Assembly (NCBI RefSeq): GCF_949987535.1
Contig: NC_080075.1
Span: forward strand, 55,359,636-55,423,635
Direction of reading: 5' to 3'
DNA: 64,000 bases
Origin: Balaenoptera acutorostrata
Taxonomy: Eukaryota > Chordata > Mammalia > Artiodactyla > Balaenopteridae
Part shown: positions 33,041 through 44,111 of the stretch, piece by piece
Position numbering within the stretch: position 1 is the first letter of the stretch
Layout: the number at the start of each line of letters is the position of its first letter
The notes under the pieces: generated by a model
Told to the model about the DNA's origin: nothing
What the model saw: only the letters and a program-made list of their open reading frames with translations
Database searches by the model: none
Program-made: the position numbers and the translations under genes

Positions 33041-33424
33041 TAATTAATTAATTTTTGGCTGCATTGGGTCTTTGTTGCTGTGCGTGGGCTTTCTCTAGTT
33101 GTGGTGAGCGGGAGCTACTCTTCGTTGTGGTGTGCGGGCTTCTCATTGCAGTGGCTTCTTTTGTTGTGGAGCATGGACTCTAGGCACGTGGGCTTCAGTA
33201 GTTGTGGCACGTGGGCTTCAGTAGTTGTGGCACGTGGGCTTCAGTAGTTGTGGCACGTGGGCTCAGTAGTTGTGGCTCACAGGCTGTAGAGCGCAGGCTC
33301 AGTAGTCGTGGCACACAGGCTTAGTTGCTCCGTGGCATGTGAGATCTTCCCGGACCAGGGCTCGAACCCGTGTCCCCTGCACTGGCAGGTGGATTCTTAA
33401 CCACTGCACCACCAGGGAAGTCCC
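33041..33424 (-). mobile_element. CHR SINE with internal tandem expansion
   Basis: Minus-strand CHR SINE flanked by a perfect 13-base duplication tagcaggatattt (33028-33040 and 33425-33437). Inside, a 23-base unit with cacgtgggcttcagtagttg is repeated about four times at 33188-33272, making this copy longer than its relatives. Confidence 0.92.
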
Positions 33425-33603
33425 TAGCAGGATATTTAGATGACCAAGTCCACAGGTCTTGGTAACACAGCATGGGGAAGGGCTGGGATAACTCTGAGGC
33501 GTTATCCATTGACATATGATTCCATTGATGTATTCCTTCTCTCTATTCCTTTGTAATCTCCTCTGTTTTTATCCTCCTTATTTTAGTTTTCTTCCTTACT
33601 TTT

Positions 33604-33910
33604 TTTCTAAAATTAATTAATTAATTAATTAATTAATTATTATTTTTTGCTGTGTTGGGTCTCCGTTTCTGTGCGAGGGCTCTCTCTAGTTGCAGAGAGC
33701 GGGTGCCACTCCTCATCGCGGTGCGCGGGCCTCTCACTGTCGTGGCCTCTCTTGTTGCGGAGCACAGGCTCCAGACGCGCAGGCTCAGTAGTTGTGGCTC
33801 ACGGGTTTAGTTGCTCCGCGGCATGTGGGATCCTCCCAGACCAGGGCTCGAACCCGTGTCCCCTGCATTGGCAGGCAGATTCTCAACCACTGTGCCGCCA
33901 GGGAAGCCCA
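33604..33910 (-). mobile_element. CHR SINE, well preserved
   Basis: Minus-strand copy with (TTAA)n tail at its left end and the right end ccgccagggaagccc. It is flanked by a perfect 14-base duplication tcttccttactttt (33590-33603 and 33911-33924). It lies only about 180 bases from the previous SINE in the same orientation. Confidence 0.93.
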
Positions 33911-33924
33911 TCTTCCTTACTTTT

Positions 33925-36284
33925 AAAAACTTTCCCATCTCCTCTTGGTGCCTAACTATGAGACCAACTGCCTCAATCAAGCTGAGAGTAGATCTCCAGA
34001 AGGACATTAAGTGTCTGTCATTTTGTTTGTGTTCCCTCACATTTACCCCCAAAATGGAAAACTGGATTCCAGTGGATCATTTGGTGTCATGATGCTTTGG
34101 GTTGCAAGTAGTAGGAAAGTCAACCCAAATTGGCTTCAACAGCAAAGGGAGTATATGGACTTCTTTGACTGAAGCATACAGAAGTAGCTCAAGCTTTGGG
34201 CATGGCTTGATCAAAACTCTGGTTCTATTTTTTTCTGTACTTCTCTCAGTTTTTCTCTACTCTTTGGGCCAACTTCCTACTTAGGTTGCTTTCTCTCTTG
34301 AAAACAAAATGGTTGTGCCAGGTCCAGGCATTACCACCTGTACACCACACTGCCCAGGAGGAGAAAGAGCTTCTCTTGACTCACTGATTACACATAAGTC
34401 TTGGACTTCCTCTGATCAGATTAGCTGAGTTCATCATGGTGGCCAGCAGAATGTCAGATGCTCGTTGCCTTAGGCCTGGGCTACTGGCCATCCCTGAAAC
34501 CATCACTGTGACAAGGGATTGGGACTATCCTGATTAGGCCTATCAGGGCCCACCCCAAGGCCAGGATTTTAATCCCACTTAGATTCTATGGTTCCTGCAC
34601 AGCGGGCGGTAGGCATGGGGGGAATATATGCTGGGGAGGCAACCAGCAATATCTATTACATCTGGATTGTTGCCCACCAGTCAAAGTTTCTAGGCCTCCC
34701 CAAGCTATACTAGAAATAAAGAACTTTAGGAAAAGCAGATTTCAAGGGAAGAAGGAAGTGAGAAGGATCTAAGTCAAATCTATGATTTGTTTCAAATTTC
34801 AGTCAGTTGGTTTGTCAGTACATGAATCCATGCTTGGTGTGAATCCCTAATTCTTGGCTGATAGTAGGTACACTTTTCCCCCTTCAAATTTCCTTCTTAG
34901 AGTTACTGGTAAGGAGGTAAAGTGGTTATCATCCTTTTACCCCATCCCCTCTGCTCTTCAGTTAAGCTTCTTTTCTCTTTTCAGACTGCAGACTCTTCAT
35001 TCCCCAGGGCTCTCTTGCTTCCCAGACTCCACCTGTCCCACCTTCATAGCATCATGCTATGTGCCACACCTATTCCTCTTTTCCTTCCCGCCACTAAAAC
35101 CTCCCATCTGCATCCTTTTCTCTTAGGGCTCAGATGTAATATACATTGCACAATTTTTTAGCTAAGATACTAATGGCTTAAACACTGCAGCAGTTTCTTA
35201 AAGGTCAATGGTTCCTAATGATCAGAATGATAAAAAAATCCAATAAATCTGGCTCACTTGTTTTTCATTTCTAGTTATGTTTCTAGAATGCATCTAGATC
35301 TCTTTTTTCCAGTTCATTACATACCAGGAACTCAGAAGTAAACACCAGCCTCTGAGAATTTGGGCTCAAGCATCTTTAATGATGTTTTCCGATCTTCATT
35401 TCTAACTATCTTTTGCTGCAGCCTAGGTCAGGAGACCAGTCGTTATAACTGATGGCATTGCCACCATTGCTGAATCATGAAAAGGACACTTCTTTAGAGG
35501 TTGCTGGTGCAGAATACTCATATGATCTGGGAGTGACCACCTCTTAAAAGGTCCAAAGGAGGCTGGATCATAGATCCCTCTTCCAGAAATGAAATTAATG
35601 ATTTTATTCCAGGCTTCAGTACTAAGAGTGCCAGAAAACTATCCAAGACTCATTTATGATTGTTCTTGCATAGTGGATGTTGTGGTCACTGAGTATTATA
35701 AGCACATTTTGAATTTGGGAAATCTTCCACTTTGTAAGTCGTGGTAGGAAGAAAAGATCACCCCTTATGGAAGCCGAAAGTTACAGACTCCTGCTTTCAT
35801 TGTCAGACTCAAGAGCTAAAGTGACTAGAGTTAAATACAGGGCACACTTTCTGGAGGTTGCAGCTTTAGTGTTGGGTACACAACTCAGTACTAAACACAG
35901 GAAGTGGTACATAGGGTGGGTGGTGGTGTTGGTTGTGGTGTAACTGAGTTCCTGGTGCAGAAGTGACTGCTGTACACACTGACTATCTAGAATTTGGTGG
36001 CAGCAATGATACCAGAAGTAGTTTTCTCATCAGAGCAGGTCCTGAGGCGTGTGTTGGGCGTGGTTCCTGTGAAGACAGTCTTGAGCAGCTTTTCTAGCCT
36101 GCCCACTATCTTGTGTGCTATGCATGATCCTTGGAGGTTCCTTTTCTGTTCAGTTAGCCACTGACAGCTTCTGTTCCTTGCACCGCAGCCTCTTGAGAAG
36201 AGGTTGGAGGAGTGGATCACTATATTGAATGTGCTTCACGCAGTGGGAGCAGAGATTCCCACTTCTACCAGACCTACATCTGTC
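33925..36284. other. Unassigned DNA, probably old repeats
   Basis: Bases about 34,090-34,580 have the look of an old dispersed repeat (gcaagtagtaggaaagtcaa, aattggcttcaacagcaaag), but I cannot name the family. The rest is unclassified. No exon is seen. Confidence 0.4.
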
Positions 36285-36605
36285 TTAGTCCATTCGGGCT
36301 GCTATAACAAAATGCCGCACACTGGGTAGCTAATAAACAACAGAAATTTATTTTTCATAGTTCTGGGGGATGGAAATCCAGGATCAGGGTACCAGCATGG
36401 TTGGGGAGGGCCCTCTTCTGGGTTGCAGACATGGCAGAAGGGGCAAAGGGACTCTGTTGGGCCTCTTTTATAAGGGCGCTAATCCCACTCATGAGGGCTC
36501 TACCCTCATGACCTACTCACCTCTCGAAGGCCCCTACTAAGACCATTACTTTGGGCATTAGGTTCCAACATATGAATTTTGCAGGGACATGTTCAACCTA
36601 TATAC
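36285..36605 (-). mobile_element. MLT1-like (MaLR) LTR
   Basis: The antisense landmarks are in order: ctgctataacaaaatgc, actgggtagctaataaac, aacagaaatttatttttcat, ttataagggcgctaatccc, and ccaacatatgaattttg at the far end. An old non-coding LTR. The exact subfamily is uncertain. Confidence 0.65.
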
Positions 36606-37140
36606 CTTCCTAATGTAAGCAATTCAAAACGTGCACAAAATATATGAAACCACTGTTTTCAGATATTGAACGTAGCACAGGACTGTGATTCCTGAAAGAA
36701 AGGAACAAATGAGGCAAGCTCTACTATTACCCTTTCTGCTGGAAGTACTTTCTGAATTGCAGCACAGTAAGGGGGAACCAAAGTTGACCATGGTGGTCTT
36801 GCTGAGTCAAAGAGACAGCTGAGGAGATAGCTGAGGAGACTTTTCAAGGCTGAGTACCAGAGAGGAGGGAGTGTCCTCTTGAGTCTGTTGCTGATACTAA
36901 GTTGCTCATGCATAGAGTGAAACTCCACCATGGTAGGCAAAGAACTGCCAGGGAACATGAGCTGATTGGTTCCCAGGGCTCACACAGGGCTGGGGGATGT
37001 TTGAGTTTCAACCAGCCAATGTGAAGAGACCTATTGAGTGTCCAGAGAAATCAGTAGAAACTCCAGAAGGGTTATGCGTTAGTATGAGGGCTAAATTAGC
37101 CCTAAAGTAAAAGCAATTCTAGACCTCCAAGCCTCCTATA
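36606..37140. other. Unassigned DNA
   Basis: No recognised element or exon. Confidence 0.35.
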
Positions 37141-37144
37141 GAAC

Positions 37145-37850
37145 GAGTTTATCCACTGTTATGATAACTGCTGAGCAAAACAAATTTCATCATTTTTTTA
37201 AGGACAACAACAAAATAAAGACATTAAACAACATAAATTTCAGAAGGTCAAGAATCACTAGATATGTAAAGAATAGAGAACTGTAACCAGAAAAATCAGT
37301 CAATAGAAGCAAACCCGGAAATGACAGAGGTAATGGAATTAGCAGGCAAAGACTTAAAAAGGAATTAGAAATAAACCCAAAGATTTAAAGGAAAATGTGA
37401 ACATGGGGAGGAAGGAAATGGAAGATATAAAAAGGAACCAAGGGCTTCCCTGGTGGTGCAGTGGTTAAGAATCTGCCTGCCAATGCAGGGAACACAAGAG
37501 AAGCCACCACAATGAGAAGCCCGCACAACCCAACGAAGTGTAGCCCTCGCTCGCCACAACTAGAGAAAGCCCGTACGTAGCAACGTAGACCCAATGCAGC
37601 CAAAAATAAATAAATAAATAAAAAAAGGAACCAAATCGAACTTCTAGAGTTTAAGAATACAATACCTGAAATGAAAAATTCACTGACTGAGCTTAACAGC
37701 TGACTGGACACTGTAGAAGAAAGTACCTGTGACATTGAAGACATAGCAATATCCAACCTAAAGAGAAAAAGACTAATGGAATAAAACAAAACGAACACCA
37801 TAGCTGTATCCTAAACTCTGCATTCCTGAGACCTTCAGTTAAAGATAGGA
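37145..37850 (+). mobile_element. HAL1/L1 5' fragment split by a SINE
   Basis: A-rich LINE coding-like DNA on the plus strand (ggaattagcaggcaaagac on the left; acttctagagtttaagaat and cactgactgagcttaac on the right) is interrupted by the SINE at 37442-37621. The two halves join cleanly across the target-site duplication. Confidence 0.6.
37442..37621 (+). mobile_element. Shortened CHR SINE
   Basis: Plus-strand CHR SINE that lacks its middle part. It is flanked by a perfect 13-base duplication aaaaaggaaccaa (37429-37441 and 37622-37634). Confidence 0.88.
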
Positions 37851-37915
37851 ATTTCCAGCAGATGTCATTGGGGCAGGACTAACTGTCATCCCCTTTACAA
37901 TGATAGTGAAATAAT

Positions 37916-38092
37916 TTTTAAAAAATTAATTAATTAATTTTTATTTTTGGCTGCGTTGGGTCTTCATTGCTGTGCATGGGCTTCTCATTAGGGTGGTTTC
38001 TCTTGTTGCAGAGCACAGGCTCTAGGCGCCGTTGTGGTACGCGGGCTCAGTAGTTGTGGCTCGTGGGCTCTAGGGCGCAGGCTCAGTACGTT
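37916..38092 (-). mobile_element. Truncated CHR SINE
   Basis: Minus-strand 3' part of the SINE (ggctgcgttgggtcttcattg onward) that stops at ctcagta without the tRNA-like head. No target duplication is found, so it is 5' truncated or rearranged. Confidence 0.75.
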
Positions 38093-38181
38093 ACTCAGTT
38101 CAGTAACGATGGTTGTTTTCAAAGGAGAGTGGATTCACTTGAAGTCAGTGTTTTCCAAATGTTTTGTACGGCAAATCACAG

Positions 38182-38700
38182 TAACCCATACATTTTCATT
38201 CCACTTCTAGGTAAGTACACCAAAGAATTGAAAGCAGAGACTTGAACAGATATTTGTATACCCACATTCAGAGGAATGTTATTCACAATAGCCAAAAGGT
38301 GGAAGCAACCCAAATGTCCATTGATGACTGAACAAAATGTGATATGTACATACAATGGAATGTTATTCAGCCTTATAAAGGAAGGAAATTCTGACAAGTG
38401 CTGTGACATGGATGAATCTTGAAGACATTATGCTAAGCGAAATAAGTCAGTCACAAAGGACAAATATTAAATGCTTCCACCTATATGAGGTTCGTAGAAT
38501 TATCAAATTCATAGACACAAAGTAGCATGGTGGTTGCCAGGGGCTAGGGGGAGGAGGGAATGGGGGTTAGTGTTTGATGGGTACAGAGTTCTGGAGATGT
38601 CCGTTGCACAACAATGTGAATATATTTAATGCCACTGAACATTACTTAGTGGTTAAACTGATAAAAAACTTATGTATATTTTATTACAATAAGACAAAGA
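38182..38700 (+). mobile_element. Old L1 3' end
   Basis: L1M-type 3' region with aatgttattcacaatagcc, caacccaaatgtccattgat, tggttgccaggggctaggg, and a trailing A-rich end. Diverged. Confidence 0.78.
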
Positions 38701-38979
38701 AAAAAGATAAATGGATTTTACTTTTCAAATGGGATTTCCGGCTTCTCTAAAATATCAGATCTTGTGCCCCCCAAGTCCCCATTTCCAAAAGGCAGCAGAA
38801 GCCTGGGCCCTTTAGGCAGGGATGAAACAGAAGGGCCTTTTTTTTGCAGGTGGGGGGAACCACCACTGAAAACCTTTAGCTATGCATTTTGTGGCAAATT
38901 GCTCTTGGGGGGAACTTGACTCCTTTGAAGTAACCTTCCTGCAGATGTTTGAAAAGGAGAAATCAAGTTGTGAATTCTT

Positions 38980-39341
38980 TTTTTTATATATATAAATTTG
39001 TTTATTTTATTTATTTTTTTTGGCTGCGTTGGGTCTTCGTTGCTGCGTGAGGCCTTTCTCTAATTGTGGCGAGCGGGGGCTACTCTTCATTGCAGTGCGT
39101 GGGCTTCTCATTGCAGTGGCCTCTTGTTGCGGAGCACGGGCTCTAGGCGCGTGGGCTTCAGTGGTTGTGGCACGTGGGCTCAGTAATTGTGGCTCGCGGG
39201 CTCTAGAGCGCAAACTCAGTAGCTGTGACGCATGGGCTTAGTTGCTCCGTGGCATGTGAGATCTTCCTGGACCAGGGATCAAACCCGTGTCCCCTGCATT
39301 GGCAGGTGGATTCTTAACCACTGTGCCACCAGGGAAGCCCT
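38980..39341 (-). mobile_element. CHR SINE with perfect target-site duplication
   Basis: Minus-strand full-length copy flanked by aagttgtgaattctt (15 bases, 38965-38979 and 39342-39356). Confidence 0.92.
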
Positions 39342-39356
39342 AAGTTGTGAATTCTT

Positions 39357-40811
39357 AATGTAAATTATTTGGGGAGAAATGTTTCTGACCCTGCCTGGTT
39401 CTCTCCTTTATATTACCTGCCTGGCTCTAGTGGGCATTAGCTTTCTCTAGCCCCAACCAAAGCCTGCTTTGCCACTGGGATGGAGTTCTTAGATTAAAAC
39501 TGTATGTGGCCCCTTAGTTATCAGCAGCTGAAGCAGAGATAAAGCTTTGTGGACACTTCTCTGATTTCTGCTCTGGGTGTCTCCTTTTACTTTCAGACCA
39601 CATGAACTCGCTGGCTGCTGCTTTCTCTCCCCCCAGCTGGTTCCGGAGGGAGCAGGGTGCATCACACCCGCTTTCCCACATCTTCACGCTGAGCTGAGCT
39701 GAGCTGCTCAGCCCTGTGGGTGGAGCTGCAGCAGGTGCTGCCAGGGCCGGTCCCTGAGTCATCAAACCTGCCGGCTCTTGTACCACATCTCCTTCCATCT
39801 CCTGTTCATGTCCAAGCCCTCATCCATGCAGTCTCGACCTGGGATTTACTTACAGCCAGGCTCTCCTGCCTCTACCACCACCAGGCTAATCTTTCTAAAC
39901 CCAGGTATGGCCAAGTTACATCCCTACTGAGAAGCCTTTGATAGGGCTCCTTAGCCTAATGTCCCAGCTCTCAGTCTGACATTTCAAACCTTCCCCAGTT
40001 GAACTCCGTCTTTCTAGACATCACTCACTCCCACTGCCACTGCAGGCCTGTCTGCTGCTGCCACACCAATCTGTTCTCTGCACTCAGACCTCCTACACAT
40101 TCCCAGCACGGTGTCTCTGCCCACAGTGTTCTCCCTGTCTAGACGATCTCACTCTCTCTTCCTGCTTCTCAGAATTGTTTGTTCTTCAGTGCCCATCTGT
40201 ACTTCTCCCTCCCAGCTTGACCCCTTGCTCAGAGGACGACTCCTTCAGCTGAAGCCTGCGGCCACACAGCCTGTGTACTCTCCTGGCTTTTATCCCATCC
40301 CATGTTGGGTGCAGGTACCTTTCCATATTTCTGAACCAAAGTCCTCTCTGGAAACCCCAAGGCATTGCTTCGAGTCAGGTATCCATCACAGCTTGATCGA
40401 TTCTTGCCTATTTGGATAAATCCTCCTTCATGAGTACTGTCTACTGGCTAACCTTTTCCAGGTGACCTGCCTCCAGTTAAAACATGTGTGGTCACTAATG
40501 GTGTGTCTCAAACCACCCACTACATGGTTTACCTGGTTGCAGAGCAGTTCATTATAAAAGAGCCCATGGTGAGCTTGGGAGAGGCTTTTAGGGATTGGAT
40601 CCCTTCATTTGCTTAGCTTTCTTGGAACTGCTGATTCCTAACGGATCACACTGTAGTGTGATTTCCTGTTTACCTGTTCGTCTCCCTCATGACGTCGTAG
40701 GCTTGGGAGGTGGGGTGGTGTCTGCTTGTTCTCTATCTCCAGTGCCTACACATGTGCCTGGCACATGGTAGATGTTCAACAAATATTTGTTGAAAGACAG
40801 AAAAGGGAATG
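39357..40811 (+). mobile_element. L2-rich stretch
   Basis: L2 3'-end landmarks appear at about 39,880-40,440 and again at 40,640-40,795 (ctccagtgcctacacatgtg, then ggtagatgttcaacaaatat). Between them is unique DNA. A short (GAGCT)n block sits at 39,690-39,705. Confidence 0.5.
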
Positions 40812-40825
40812 CCCCCTTCCCACAT

Positions 40826-41145
40826 ATTTATTTATTTATTTATAAATATTTAATTAATTAATTTATTTGGTTGTGGCAGGTGGGCTCCTTAGTTGTGGCA
40901 TGTGTGCTCCTTAGTTGCGGCTCGCTGGTTCCTTAGTTGTGGCACGTGGGCTCCTTAGTTGCAGCAGGTGGGCTACTTAGTTGCGGCTCGCTGGCTTCTT
41001 AGTTGCGGCTCACCGGCTCCTTAGTCGTGGCATGAGAACTCTTAGTTGCGGCATGCATGTGGGATCTAGTTCCCTGACCAGGGATCAAACTCCGGCCTCC
41101 TGCGTTGGGAGCATGGAGTCTTAACCACTGCTCCATCAGGGAAGT
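40826..41145 (-). mobile_element. CHR-related SINE with long tandem array
   Basis: Minus-strand SINE flanked by a perfect 14-base duplication cccccttcccacat (40812-40825 and 41146-41159). Its middle consists of about nine diverged copies of a 21-22-base unit (ctccttagttgtggcacgtg type) from about 40,868 to 41,062. Confidence 0.9.
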
Positions 41146-41159
41146 CCCCCTTCCCACAT

Positions 41160-42890
41160 GTTTAGTATTTAAATTTAGTATTCTAAATTGCCTCGCCCAC
41201 TTCCTGGGCCCTGCAAGTTGCCCCATGCTCCAAGCTCTGGAAAGCCCCTTCCCTTCCTCACTCTGTAATCTCTAAGTGTCTGGAGGCCCTGGTTTGGTGC
41301 TGCTTCCCTTTCATCCAGGGTTACGGAGCCCATACCCAGACACATCCACCCTCAGACTTACTCACAAATCTCAGCTAGAATGAGGAACAGTTGCTTCAGG
41401 GTCTGGGCAGGGCTCCAGGGCGACAGACACATTTTGCCCACCAAGCACGCCTGCCACCCCTTCCTCCCTCTAATGGTGATGAGGATTCCCCAAGGTGCAC
41501 ACCGGATCACACAGGTAAGGCCGGGAAAGAGAGATTTCCAAGCCCACACTTCCTCTAAGAACGCCTCTTATGCCTACAAATACAAAATCATCAGTTTTGA
41601 AATGTCTTCTTCCCTAAGGTCGTAAGAAGGGGTTTCTGGGGATGCTGGCAATGTCCTGCTGCTTGAGCCGGGTGCTGGTTACAGGATATTTGCCTCATAA
41701 TAATTCATTAAGCCATACACTTTTCTGAATGCGTGTTACATTTTACAATAAAAAAGAAAGTACCCCCCCTGCCCCAGCCTCAGGGCCTTAATCCAATCAA
41801 TTCATGTTTAACCAGTGCCTGTCTGCATCCAGCCCCTGCTAGAGAAAGAGATTCTTGTCCTCAAGGAATTTCCTGGAGGAAGGAAGGTAACTAGAGCATC
41901 AGAAGACTCCAAATCCAGCTCTGAATTATATCTGGAAAATAGGCCATGCTGTCATTTTGAGGAGGAGTCCAGAGGTCAAGGAGGTAGTGGGGCTCAAACT
42001 GGGCTGAAGATGTAGGTGGGATTTAGGTAAGTGGAGAGAAGCAGAGGAAGGCATTGTAGCTGAGAGAACTGTATGACCACGAGCTGTTAGGTAGGACTGA
42101 GCCTGATGTGTCTGGGGGGCAATGAAGAAACCCTAGTACTGAATAGTTTATGGGAGTAAGACTGTCTTGGAGAGCTCTAGATCTGCCCCCAGCCCCAAAC
42201 ATGGGCGGGGTGGATGCCACTTACAGTGCAAGCCTGCCTTATCTGAGTGGAGAATCCTGTGCCCTCGTGCAAGAGCAGACATGTGTGTTTCACATTTCTT
42301 AGTTCGTTTTGTTGTTTTGTTCAAGCCACAGGCTCAAGTGGGCTCATAATCCCCATCCCAGACAGACTGGAAGTTACATCTGCCAGACACATTACTCGGG
42401 CACCTGAGTTCCTGCAGAGACACTTACTTGTTCAATTCCTGACTTTTAGCCCTGCCCCACCCTGCAGCTGCCTTCAAGTCCCAGCACTGATAGACTGAGT
42501 AGAAGTGGGAGTCACAGAAGAAGCATGAGAACTCAGGACTGCAGATTCAGAGACTGTGACAGGCTGTGGGATGACTCTGCCCCAGCCTCAGCCCAAGAGC
42601 CCTGGAATTCCAGGACTTCACCTACCATCACCAACGATATGGCTGGCCACCTGAGACCACGGGTGAATGTGCCATGAAGTGCTGGGAGGTCCCCAAACTC
42701 CATGCAGGGCTACTAATTTTAATATAAGGAAGCAAGACTAGGATGTGTTTCCACTTATTTTAGGGAGTGGAAATCAAATCAGTCATAAGTACTCTGAACA
42801 CAAAAAGAGTGACTGTGATGAGGCTTAAAGCGGAGGAGAAGAGCTAGTAATAATATAGTAGTAGTAGTACTAGTGATGCTGATGATGACA
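41160..42890. other. Intergenic or intron DNA
   Basis: An L2-like piece is at about 41,805-42,015. An (AGT)n-like run lies at about 42,855-42,880. No exon is recognised. Confidence 0.4.
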
Positions 42891-42894
42891 GTAA

Positions 42895-43120
42895 CTACCA
42901 AGTGTGAAGATTAACTTTGTGCTTAGCAGTGTGCTAAACATTCACTTCTTTCATTTAAGCCTCACAATAATCCTATGATGTGCATGCTATTATTATTTCC
43001 ATTTTACAGATGGAGGAACTGAGGCTTCAAGGCATGAGCTGCTTTCCCAAAGTCATACAAATGTTAAGTGCAGAAGTAGGATCTGAATTCCAGCAGTCTT
43101 ACTCCAGCAACCATACTGTG
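42895..43120 (-). mobile_element. MIR SINE
   Basis: Antisense MIR with ttattatttccattttacag, atggaggaactgaggcttca, and aagtaggatctgaattccag. Nearly complete. Confidence 0.75.
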
Positions 43121-44110
43121 GAAGCCGGTGATGCCTCCTTAAGCCCTCTCTGGGCTTGGAGAGGATGTCCTCCCTGATGGACCAGAGCATGCCAGCCCCT
43201 GTGGCTGGTGTGGTATTCCTACAGACTGTCTGGCAAGTTTTGCTTGCTCTGGTTTCTCACTAAAACAACCTTTGGATTTGGCTTCCCATGCGACTCACAT
43301 ACAGGAAAAGAGGGCCATGACCTGCCAACATGACAGCTGTATTTTTCACTAGTAACTTAATAAACTGGCTGCCTGGGTTCACATACGTATCTGTTTCTGA
43401 GAGCTTGGTTAAGGTGAGCCCACCCCAGAGCTGAAGCCCACCATGTGCCAACTTAATTGAGATTCTGGGCATGCAAGCGTAGCCCCCAGCTGAGGCCTCT
43501 GTGCCAAGGAAATTCCTCTTGGCCTCCTTTTGGCTGGTTTGGCCCGCCTTCCCCAGTGACAGTCTGGCTCTTTGGATTCAAGCTGCCTGGTCAAACTGTG
43601 AGGGTCTGCAGAAAGAAGGAAGCAACAGTGCCAGGTTCCAGTGCGTGTTCCAAGTTCCACATTCTGCCTACAGATGCCCAGTGCCAGAGCAAAGGCTGGC
43701 CCTTGGCAGCGGACTGGTAAGGATTTGTCTGGTACATTTTTTCCTTTACACACTTAACCTGGGGCTTCCTTCATCTCTTACTCTCTCTGCTTTCATTCAT
43801 GGTGGCTTCCAAAGCTGGTGATTAGCAGGGTTACCCAGAGAGCCCTTTTTTTAAAAAACATATTTAATGGACTTGTCTTATTTAGTAGCAGAGAATGTTT
43901 TGCTCTATTTACAAAAGTGCAGTTTAAGAAAAATTACATCCTAAAATAATGGGGAATGGGTGGGCTAAATCATTTTCTTTTTAACGTCCAATGACAGTTT
44001 GTAAGGTTGAACCCGAAGTCTTGGTCTTTGTCACAAACACGGGGTTGTTTTTCCACCAAGCTTGGTGAATGGTGCATCTTTCTGGGACAGCAGACATCCT
44101 TATTCCTGTG
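43121..44110. other. Unassigned DNA
   Basis: Unique sequence. No supported feature. Confidence 0.35.
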
Positions 44111-44111
44111 T

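Noticed and set aside
33170..33290. Regular repeats suggesting a CRISPR-like array
   Set aside because: The units are adjacent, with no spacers, and sit inside a SINE in a mammalian genome. This is a tandem expansion.
33647..33955. Frames of about 75-100 codons recurring at 18.2, 33.6 and 62.9 kb with near-identical peptides
   Set aside because: These are translations of CHR SINE copies. The apparent protein family is just the repeat read in one frame.
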